This document shows positions 1-5,696 of a DNA stretch of 30,973 nt, piece after piece. The DNA lies in assembly GCA_963849005.1 (NCBI GenBank), contig CAWKGC010000006.1:1-30973 (forward strand). Direction: 5' to 3'. The stretch's first letter is position 1, and each line of letters opens with the position of its first letter. The notes under the pieces are model-generated. The model worked only from the letters and a program-made list of their open reading frames with translations. It ran no database searches and was not told the origin of the DNA. Source of the DNA: CAWKGC01 sp963849005. Its GTDB lineage: Bacteria; Pseudomonadota; Gammaproteobacteria; Burkholderiales; Usitatibacteraceae. Both the position numbers and the translations under genes were made by a program.

Positions 1-12
1 GCCGCAAACAAC

Positions 13-40
13 GATCAGGGCGGCCGAGGCCGCCCTGATC
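13..40. terminator. Perfect 12-bp stem hairpin, possible terminator
   Basis: Bases 13-24 and 29-40 are exact reverse complements (GATCAGGGCGGC) around a CGAG loop. There is no T run on the plus-strand side. On the minus strand the stem is followed by a moderately T-rich GTTGTTTG. It could end a transcript from outside the window, on either strand, or be a REP-like hairpin. The gene it would serve is not in the window. Confidence 0.45.
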
Positions 41-47
41 CTATGAT

Positions 48-196
48 AGACTGTGGGCAGGTTGGATCGGGTCGGATGCCGTCCGCAAGGGCGCGAGTTC
101 TCCCGGTCAAGCCGCAGTGCAAGTCAGGAAACTCCTTGCAGCTTTGAGAGGCGCAACAACATTCAGGGCGGGGATTTCAGCCCGCCCGTTTTCTTT
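48..196 (+). ncRNA. Candidate small RNA or attenuating leader of glmU
   Basis: About 150 nt lie between a -10-like TATGAT (42-47) and a strong intrinsic terminator (166-196). No reading frame of note lies inside. A local hairpin can be drawn with TGCAAG at 118-123 pairing to CTTGCA at 134-139, and GC-rich segments at 75-115 could fold further. Ending in a terminator 26 nt before the glmU start, it could be an independent sRNA or a leader that controls read-through into glmU. It did not match tmRNA, RNase P, SRP or 6S RNA from memory. No good -35 box is seen, so the promoter is weakly supported. Confidence 0.3.
166..196 (+). terminator. Intrinsic terminator upstream of glmU
   Basis: GGGCGGG (166-172) pairs perfectly with CCCGCCC (181-187) across an 8-nt loop and is followed by GTTTTCTTT. 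This is a textbook GC stem plus U-tract on the plus strand. It lies 26 nt before the GTG start of glmU, so it either ends an upstream small transcript or acts as an attenuator for glmU. Confidence 0.75.
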
Positions 197-222
197 CCCC
201 CGTTGCATCCCCCCGATCTTTC

Positions 223-1593
223 GTGACATCCCCGGCCCTTAGCGTAGTGGTTCTTGCCGCCGGGCAGGGCAAGCGCATGCATTCGGCGCTGCCCAAGGTC
301 ATGCACCCGATCGCGGGCCGCCCCATGCTCGCCCACGTCCTTGCCACCGCCCGGCAACTCGAAGCATCGCGCATCGTCGTCGTCGTCGGCCATGGCGCCG
401 AGGCCGTTCGCGCGGCCTTTCCGGGCGTGGCGCTGCATTGGGCGGAGCAGCGCGAGCAGCTCGGTACGGGGCACGCGGTCCTGCAGGCCCTGCCGCACCT
501 TCCCCCTTCCGGCATCGCACTGGTGCTTTATGGCGACGTACCGCTGATTTCGCGCGAGACGCTTGCCGGCCTGCTCTCCGTCTCGGGCGAAGGCACGGTG
601 GCGCTGCTCACGCAGGAGATGGAAGAGCCGGCCGGCTATGGCCGCATCGTGCGCAACCCGCAAGGCGAAGTCACCGGTATCGTGGAAGAGCGCGACGCGA
701 CGCCGGCCGAGCGCGCGATCGGCGAGACCAACACCGGAATACTCGCCGCCCCCGTCTCGCGGCTGGCGCAATGGCTCGCGCGGCTGGACAACCGGAACAC
801 GCAAGGCGAGTATTACCTGACGGACATCATCGCGATGGCGGTGGCCGACGGCGTGACGATCGCTACCCGCGCGCCACGGCTCGAACACGAATGCCGGGGC
901 GTGAACAGCAAGGCCGATCTCGCCGCACTCGAACGGAGGCACCAGATGAACCAGGCCAGAGAGCTGCTCGACGCGGGCGTCACCCTCGCCGATCCTGCGC
1001 GCATCGACATCCGCGGCAAACTCGCCTGCGGACGTGAAGTGGCAATCGACGCGAACTGCATTTTCGAAGGCGCGGTCTTGCTGGGCGACAATGTCACGGT
1101 GGGCGCCAATTGCATCATCAAGGATGCGACCATCGGCGCCGGCACTGCCATCCTGCCGTTCACCATGGTCGATGGCGCCACTGTCGGGGCAAACGCCCGC
1201 ATCGGGCCCTATGCGCGTCTGCGGCCCGGGACTGTCCTTGCGGACGGCGTGCACATCGGCAATTTCGTCGAGGTGAAGGCGAGCAGCTTCGGCGAAGCAA
1301 GCAAGGCCAACCACCTGGCCTATGTCGGCGACGCGAGCGTCGGCCGCGACGTGAACATCGGGGCGGGCACCATCACCTGCAACTACGACGGCGCGGCGAA
1401 GCACCGCACAGTCATCGAGGACGACGTGCATATCGGCTCCGACGTGCAGCTGGTCGCGCCGGTGACGGTGGGCAAGGGCGCGACGATTGCCGCCGGCGCC
1501 ACGATCACCAAGGATGTGCCGCCGGGGGGGCTTGCGCTTACCGAGAAGAAGCAGGTTTTTCGCAGCGGCTGGGCGCGTCCGGGCAAGAAGTAG
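223..1593 (+). CDS. glmU: Bifunctional GlmU: GlcN-1-P acetyltransferase / GlcNAc-1-P uridyltransferase
   Basis: Cytosolic enzyme that acetylates glucosamine-1-phosphate and then couples GlcNAc-1-phosphate to UTP, giving UDP-GlcNAc for peptidoglycan and LPS. The product is 456 aa, normal for the family. The N-terminal nucleotidyltransferase half carries LAAGQGKRM near residue 11, a lysine in LPKVMHPIAGRPM, the GTGHA uridine-binding motif and LYGDVPLI with the metal-binding Asp. The C-terminal half is a left-handed beta-helix of hexapeptide repeats with the acetyltransferase segment KANHLAYVGD and NIGAGTITCNYDG. The start is GTG at 223, chosen because the family N-terminus begins right there; no clear Shine-Dalgarno is seen. 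Its last 56 bp overlap the convergent small membrane gene. glmS lies about 1.3 kb downstream on the same strand but is separated by two opposite genes, so the two are not an operon. Confidence 0.97.
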   Translation: MTSPALSVVVLAAGQGKRMHSALPKVMHPIAGRPMLAHVLATARQLEASRIVVVVGHGAEAVRAAFPGVALHWAEQREQLGTGHAVLQALPHLPPSGIALVLYGDVPLISRETLAGLLSVSGEGTVALLTQEMEEPAGYGRIVRNPQGEVTGIVEERDATPAERAIGETNTGILAAPVSRLAQWLARLDNRNTQGEYYLTDIIAMAVADGVTIATRAPRLEHECRGVNSKADLAALERRHQMNQARELLDAGVTLADPARIDIRGKLACGREVAIDANCIFEGAVLLGDNVTVGANCIIKDATIGAGTAILPFTMVDGATVGANARIGPYARLRPGTVLADGVHIGNFVEVKASSFGEASKANHLAYVGDASVGRDVNIGAGTITCNYDGAAKHRTVIEDDVHIGSDVQLVAPVTVGKGATIAAGATITKDVPPGGLALTEKKQVFRSGWARPGKK

Positions 1594-1804
1594 CCGCTCG
1601 AGCGGGCTGCTCGGGCGCGACCACGATCTTCGTGGTGTCCTGCGACTTCGCGCGATTCAGGTATTCGCTTGCCGAGAGCCCGATCGTGAGCGACAGCCCG
1701 ACTGCGATCAGCGCGCTGCGCGCCATTGCGGTGACTTCGGCCTTGAGCCAGCCCGGATCGACATCCTCGATCTGCCGGTGAACGGGGCGTTGGGACTCGA
1801 ACAT
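1538..1804 (-). CDS. Small single-pass membrane protein, unknown function
   Basis: An 88-aa frame starting MFESQRPVHRQ at 1804. The start is supported by a strong GAGGAGG ribosome-binding site 6 to 7 nt upstream on the minus strand. After a charged N-terminus of about 40 residues comes one hydrophobic segment (SALIAVGLSLTIGL), then a polar, basic tail. I do not recognise the family. The last 56 bp run antisense into the 3' end of glmU, so the C-terminal tail is constrained by the glmU reading frame and may not be functional. It lies downstream of the Crp/Fnr gene on the same strand (gap about 115 bp), with two GC palindromes (1885-1920) in the gap that could be its operator. The RBS and TM segment support a real gene; no function is proposed. 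Confidence 0.6.
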   Translation of the reverse strand: MFESQRPVHRQIEDVDPGWLKAEVTAMARSALIAVGLSLTIGLSASEYLNRAKSQDTTKIVVAPEQPARAATSCPDAPSRCEKPASSR

Positions 1805-1884
1805 CGCGCACCTCCTCAGGTTCCGGGGCGCAGGAATGCGCCGCACGGAGACAGCTTGGGGGAGGCGGGGGATCTTTCGCCGGG

Positions 1885-1920
1885 GCGCATTGCGCGCTCC
1901 GGGTGCGCAATATTGCGTAC
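1885..1920. promoter_or_regulatory. Two palindromes upstream of the small membrane gene
   Basis: GCGCATTGCGC (1885-1895) and GTGCGCAATATTGCGTAC (1903-1920, 8 of 9 base pairs matched) lie 80-115 bp before the start of the minus-strand small membrane gene. The second overlaps the last base of the Crp/Fnr stop codon. It reads TGCGC-N6-GCGTA, the spacing of a CRP-type site, and resembles the palindrome at 2672-2687 on the other side of the regulator gene. An operator is inferred; binding is not shown. Confidence 0.45.
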
Positions 1921-2570
1921 TACCAGCGCGCCGGGGGCTTCTTGTTGATGGTGATCTGCTTGTGGTCCACGGTGATGTAGCCGCCGGCGGTAAGGTCGCG
2001 GACGATGCGGCTCACCATGTCGCGCGACGCCCCGACCCGCTCGGCGATGTCCTGCTGGGTGAGTTTTTCCGGGATGACCAGCTTGCCGTCCTTTTCCTCG
2101 GCCATGTTGAGGAGCAGCCTGGCGACGCGGCCATAGACGTCCAGCAAGGCAAGGTGCTTGACGTTGTCGGTGGCGAGCCGGGCACGGTCGATCAGCTTGG
2201 CGATCAGCTGCAGGGCGAAGTCCGGGCTTTTCTTGATCGCGTCCAGCAGCCCTTCGCGGGACACGACCGAAAACGCGGTCGGCTCAAGCGTCATCACCGA
2301 GGCCGACCGCGGCTTGCCGTCGAACGCCATTTCTCCGACATATTCGTTTGTGGTGTGGGTGTCGAGGATCATCTCGCGCCCTTCGGCATCCGAGACGTAC
2401 ACCTTGATCTTCCCCGTGAGGATCACGAAGATCGAGTCGCTGGAATCGCCCTCGGTGATGACGACGGTGTTCTTGGGGTAGCTGCGCACACGGCCAAGCG
2501 AAGCGAGTTCGCGGCAGAAGGCGTCGCTGATGCCGGAAAGCTGGCCCGTGCTCGGGGCGTCGTTGGACAT
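1920..2570 (-). CDS. Crp/Fnr-family transcriptional regulator
   Basis: DNA-binding regulator of about 216 aa from the ATG at 2570 (MSNDAPSTG). An in-frame ATG at 2624 would add 18 residues. The shorter form is preferred because a possible -10 (TACACT, 2606-2611) lies between the two starts. An N-terminal cyclic-nucleotide-binding beta-roll contains VGEMAF..KPRSASV, equivalent to the phosphate-binding GE..RS of CRP. A long dimer helix contains NVKHLALLDVYGRVARLL. The C-terminal helix-turn-helix is TQQDIAERVGASRDMVSRI, close to CRP's recognition helix but with Asp for Glu. There is no FNR-type iron-sulfur cysteine cluster. The residues equivalent to CRP Thr127/Ser128 appear to be Ala/Thr, so cAMP binding is uncertain; some beta- and gammaproteobacterial relatives bind c-di-GMP. 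Targets are unknown, but palindromes flank the gene on both sides. Confidence 0.9.
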   Translation of the reverse strand: MSNDAPSTGQLSGISDAFCRELASLGRVRSYPKNTVVITEGDSSDSIFVILTGKIKVYVSDAEGREMILDTHTTNEYVGEMAFDGKPRSASVMTLEPTAFSVVSREGLLDAIKKSPDFALQLIAKLIDRARLATDNVKHLALLDVYGRVARLLLNMAEEKDGKLVIPEKLTQQDIAERVGASRDMVSRIVRDLTAGGYITVDHKQITINKKPPARW

Positions 2571-2671
2571 GGTGCGAGGGTGTTGCCTCGTCTGGGGTTG
2601 CAGTGAGTGTAGCACCGGGGTCATGGAGCATTAACATACGCCGCGGCCCGGGCGGGTGGCAAGAGCCGAAA

Positions 2672-2687
2672 TGCGCAATTTTGCGCG
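2672..2687. promoter_or_regulatory. CRP-geometry palindrome upstream of the Crp/Fnr gene
   Basis: TGCGCAATTTTGCGCG reads TGCGC-N6-GCGCG, with GCGCAA/TTGCGC arms around TT. It shares TGCGCAAT-x-TTGCG with the palindrome at 1903-1920. It lies about 100 bp upstream of the regulator start and about 250 bp upstream of glmS, so it could serve either. It may be an operator for the encoded regulator, by inference from spacing only. Confidence 0.45.
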
Positions 2688-2924
2688 TTTTCCCGGCGCA
2701 ATCTTCCGGCGCGGCCGGCGCGCGCGTTGCGGCATCCTGTTTCGCAAGCAGGTACGGTCCTCCTCACTAGCCTGCCCACACGGTGCGATTTCCGGAAAGC
2801 GATCGTGCCCTGTCCTTCGCTCCTCCCGGGTCGACCGGGGGGAGCCCTTCTTTGCAGGCAATTCCGGCTGCCGGGGCCACCCCGGCCCGCCCGCCGCACC
2901 CCGCGAAACAGCGGGGCTCCGTGA

Positions 2925-2930
2925 GACAAT
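2925..2930 (+). promoter_or_regulatory. -10-like hexamer immediately before glmS
   Basis: GACAAT (4 of 6 to TATAAT) ends 9 nt before the glmS ATG. No Shine-Dalgarno precedes that ATG and no -35 box is evident. If used, the mRNA would be leaderless or nearly so. Confidence 0.25.
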
Positions 2931-2939
2931 GGCGGCCTT

Positions 2940-4766
2940 ATGTGCGGAATCGTCGGCGCCATCGCCAACCGTAACGTCGTGCCCCTGCTCACCGAGGGCC
3001 TGAAGCGCCTCGAGTACCGCGGCTATGACTCGGCCGGCATCGCGGTGGTGAACGGCGGCATCCGCCGCGTTCGCCGCGTCGGGCGCGTGGCGGAGATGGA
3101 GAACGCGGTGATCGCCGAAGGCCTGGCCGGCATCCTCGGCATCGCCCACACGCGCTGGGCCACGCACGGCGGCGTGACCGAGCCAAACGCCCATCCGCAC
3201 GTCTCCGGCCGTGAGATCGCGGTGGTGCACAACGGCATCATCGAGAACCACGAGCAGCAGCGCGCGAGGCTCAAGTCGCTTGGCTATGCCTTCGGTTCGC
3301 AGACCGACACCGAGGTGATCGCGCACCTCGTTCACTACTACTACAAGGCGTCGAAGGACCTCTTCGACGCCACCAGGCGCGCCGCTGCCGACCTGCACGG
3401 CGCCTATGCCATCGGCGTGGTCGCGCTTTCGTCGCCGGAAACGATGACCTGCGCGCGCATGGGTTGCCCGCTGGTGATCGGCCTGGGCGAGGGGGAGAAC
3501 TTCATCGCCTCCGACGTTTCCGCGATCATCTCGGAGACGCGCCGCGTGGTCTACCTCGAGGAAGGCGATGTCGCGGCGATCCGCCGCAGCGGCGTGGAGA
3601 TCGTCGACCGCGGCGGCCGGAAGGTGATCCGGGAGACCTACCTTTCCGAGCTGTCGGCGGACGCGGTCGAGCTCGGCCCCTACCGGCACTACATGCAGAA
3701 GGAGATCCACGAGCAGCCGCGCGCGGTGTCCGACACGCTGGAGGCGGTGATCGACGGCGGCATCGACGTTGCGCTGTTTGGCGAAGGTGCCGAGGATGCA
3801 TTCCGCGAGGCCGATGGCGTGCTGATCCTCGCTTCCGGATCCAGCTACTACGCCGGGCTGGTCGCGCGCTACTGGATCGAGTCGATTGCGCGCATCCCGT
3901 GCAACGTCGAGCTCGGCCACGAGTACCGCTACCGCGACTCGATTGCGAACCCGAAGCAGCTGGTCGTCACCATCTCGCAGTCTGGTGAAACGCTCGACAC
4001 GATGGAAGCCCTGAAGCGCGCCAGGGACCTCGGCCACGCCAACACGCTGTCGATCTGCAACGTGCGGGAAAGCGCCATCCCGCGCGCATCGCGTTTCGTC
4101 TTCTACACTCGCGCGGGCGCCGAGATCGGCGTCGCATCGACCAAGGCGCTCACCACGCAACTGGTGGCGCTCTTCACGCTGACGCTCTCGATCGCGAAGG
4201 CGAAGAAGCTGCTCACGGGCTCCGCCGAGCACGACGCCATCGACCAGCTGCGCTTCGTCCCCGGCAGCATCCAGCACGCGCTCAACCTCGAGCCGCAAAT
4301 CCAGGCCTGGGCGGACATGTTCGCGCCGAGGGACCACGCGCTCTTCCTCGGCCGCGGACTGCATTTCCCGGTGGCGCTCGAAGGCGCGCTCAAGTTGAAG
4401 GAGATTTCCTACATCCACGCCGAGGCCTACCCGGCGGGCGAGCTCAAGCACGGGCCGCTCGCACTGGTGGACGCCAACATGCCGGTGGTGGTGATCGCGC
4501 CCAACGACGCGCTGCTGGAGAAGGTGAAGTCGAACATGCAGGAGGTCCGCGCGCGCGGCGGCGAACTTTTCGTATTCGCCGACCTGGACAGCCATTTCTC
4601 GGAGAGTGAAGGGGTGCACGTGATCCGCACCCCGCGCCATGCCGGCGTGCTTTCGCCGATCGTGCATATGGTCCCGGTGCAGCTTCTTGCCTACCACACG
4701 GCGCTGAAGCGCGGCACCGACGTCGACAAGCCACGGAACCTCGCCAAGTCCGTCACTGTCGAATAA
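2940..4766 (+). CDS. glmS: Glutamine--fructose-6-phosphate aminotransferase
   Basis: First committed step of hexosamine synthesis: fructose-6-phosphate plus glutamine gives glucosamine-6-phosphate, which feeds GlmM and GlmU. The product is 608 aa, the normal length. MCGIVGA places the catalytic Cys directly after the initiator Met, which fixes the start. The N-terminal glutaminase domain spans about residues 1-240 with RWATHG and HNGIIENH. Two sugar-isomerase (SIS) domains follow at about 285-425 and 455-600, with LASGSSYYAG, TISQSGETLDT and ASTKALTTQ. The C-terminus DKPRNLAKSVTVE is the conserved tail that closes over the sugar. No glmS ribozyme is expected in this lineage and none is seen. 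The gene is divergent from the Crp/Fnr gene and is followed by a hairpin at 4768. Confidence 0.98.
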   Translation: MCGIVGAIANRNVVPLLTEGLKRLEYRGYDSAGIAVVNGGIRRVRRVGRVAEMENAVIAEGLAGILGIAHTRWATHGGVTEPNAHPHVSGREIAVVHNGIIENHEQQRARLKSLGYAFGSQTDTEVIAHLVHYYYKASKDLFDATRRAAADLHGAYAIGVVALSSPETMTCARMGCPLVIGLGEGENFIASDVSAIISETRRVVYLEEGDVAAIRRSGVEIVDRGGRKVIRETYLSELSADAVELGPYRHYMQKEIHEQPRAVSDTLEAVIDGGIDVALFGEGAEDAFREADGVLILASGSSYYAGLVARYWIESIARIPCNVELGHEYRYRDSIANPKQLVVTISQSGETLDTMEALKRARDLGHANTLSICNVRESAIPRASRFVFYTRAGAEIGVASTKALTTQLVALFTLTLSIAKAKKLLTGSAEHDAIDQLRFVPGSIQHALNLEPQIQAWADMFAPRDHALFLGRGLHFPVALEGALKLKEISYIHAEAYPAGELKHGPLALVDANMPVVVIAPNDALLEKVKSNMQEVRARGGELFVFADLDSHFSESEGVHVIRTPRHAGVLSPIVHMVPVQLLAYHTALKRGTDVDKPRNLAKSVTVE

Positions 4767-4767
4767 G

Positions 4768-4795
4768 TGCCCTGTTTCGGGGTGCAGGGCAATTT
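4768..4795 (+). terminator. Probable glmS terminator hairpin
   Basis: TGCCCTG (4768-4774) pairs with CAGGGCA (4785-4791) across a 10-nt loop, starting 1 nt after the glmS stop and followed by a short TTT. The U-tract is weak, so the call is moderate. Confidence 0.45.
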
Positions 4796-4800
4796 CGCCG

Positions 4801-4850
4801 AAAACCGGGCCAGAGTGAATCAATTGCCAAATGTACTCTGACCCCATTTT
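4801..4850. repeat. REP-like inverted repeat with GGGGTCAGAGT arm
   Basis: The arms 4801-4822 and 4829-4850 are imperfect reverse complements (about 15 of 22), with the core CAGAGT (4811-4816) against ACTCTG (4835-4840). Read on the minus strand, the right arm begins AAAATGGGGTCAGAGT, sharing its GGGGTCAGAG core with the palindrome at 21653-21741. Such dispersed palindromes are typical of REP elements moved by RAYT transposases; no transposase lies in the window. The start codon at 4831 lies inside the right arm. Confidence 0.6.
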
Positions 4851-5664
4851 CATCGACCTGAGGATTCGCGCCCGCCGCGGCATCACGATCGCGGCGACGG
4901 TGTCGATTCTCCTGCACATCGGCGTGTTGTTCATTCCGATGAAGCAGCCGGACCTGAATTTCAACGCGCCGGGCGAAGCCGCTGAAACCCCGCTTACCGT
5001 GCGCATCGCCCCGCCCAAGCAGGCGCAGGCGGAAGTGTTGCCCATCACGCCGCCCGAGCCGTCGCCTGTACCCACGCCCACGCCGCGCACCAAGCGCACG
5101 GTCACGATGCCCGGGCCGCCGCCCGTTCCCGCGCCCCCCGCGGCGCAGCCCGAACCCAGGCCCACGCCGCCGGCGGACATGATGGCGTCGGTCAACGCCG
5201 CGCGCGAACGACGGCAGGCTGCGGAGGCCGCGATGGCGCGCGAAAACGCCGAGTCCCGTGAACGCTACCGCGAGCGCTCGCCGTCCGAGTCGGCCACCGC
5301 CGCGCTCAACCGCAACCTGCAGACGATCAACCCCGGCTTCGAGGGCACGGGCGGTATCTTCCAGATCCTCACCATGGGGCACCGCAGTTCCACCTTCGCA
5401 TTCAACGGCTGGAAGGCCGACGCGAAGAAGAAATGGCGCGAAGTGATCGAGGTCGAGGCGCCGCCGCAAGGCGACATCCAGCTCGCGACCGTGCGCCGCA
5501 TGATCGTGCTGATCCGCTCGCACTACACCGGCGACTTCAACTGGGATTCGCAGCGCCTGGGCCGCGTGGTCACGCTGTCCGCGCGCCCCGAGGACAGCTC
5601 GGGACTCGAGGACTTCATGATGCGCGAGTTCTTCGGCGCACCGCCGCTGGTGCGCTCGCGGTAG
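4831..5664 (+). CDS. TonB-like, proline-rich membrane-anchored protein
   Basis: A 277-aa protein with the layout of TonB/TolA-type proteins: a short basic N-terminus, one transmembrane helix at about 18-36 (ITIAATVSILLHIGVLFI), a Pro-rich periplasmic spacer at about 60-118, a charged helical stretch at about 120-150 and a folded C-terminal domain at about 160-277 with several Trp and Tyr residues. I do not recognise the C-terminal domain, and no canonical TonB C-terminal motif is seen. The only usable start that keeps the TM helix is the ATG at 4831, inside a REP-like repeat, so the first seven or eight residues (MYSDPIFI) are repeat-encoded. No ribosome-binding site stands out. It is convergent with the hydrolase-caspase gene and likely monocistronic. 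Confidence 0.8.
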   Translation: MYSDPIFIDLRIRARRGITIAATVSILLHIGVLFIPMKQPDLNFNAPGEAAETPLTVRIAPPKQAQAEVLPITPPEPSPVPTPTPRTKRTVTMPGPPPVPAPPAAQPEPRPTPPADMMASVNAARERRQAAEAAMARENAESRERYRERSPSESATAALNRNLQTINPGFEGTGGIFQILTMGHRSSTFAFNGWKADAKKKWREVIEVEAPPQGDIQLATVRRMIVLIRSHYTGDFNWDSQRLGRVVTLSARPEDSSGLEDFMMREFFGAPPLVRSR

Positions 5665-5696
5665 CCGTCGAACCGGCGCCGGAAGCACGCAACGGA

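Larger units (their letters stand above)
2571..2939. other. Divergent intergenic region, crp-like gene / glmS
   Basis: About 370 bp without a convincing gene. It holds a weak minus-strand promoter candidate (-10 TACACT at 2606-2611, -35-like TTAATG at 2629-2634), the palindrome at 2672-2687, a perfect TTTCCGGAAA at 2789-2798, and a -10-like GACAAT at 2925-2930 just before glmS. The short frames here look like GC-rich noise. Confidence 0.6.

Noticed and set aside
122..132. AGTCAGGAAAC resembles the B12 box of cobalamin riboswitches.
   Set aside because: The segment before glmU is too short and lacks the other conserved riboswitch elements, and cobalamin control of glmU has no metabolic rationale.
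163..1431. Long minus-strand open frame of 422 codons across glmU.
   Set aside because: It is antisense to an intact, well-conserved glmU and has no family features; high GC content makes such shadow frames common.
2631..5195. Minus-strand frame of 854 codons spanning glmS and its flanks.
   Set aside because: Antisense to glmS over its whole core, rich in Arg/His/Asp as expected of a GC shadow, and with no recognisable domain.
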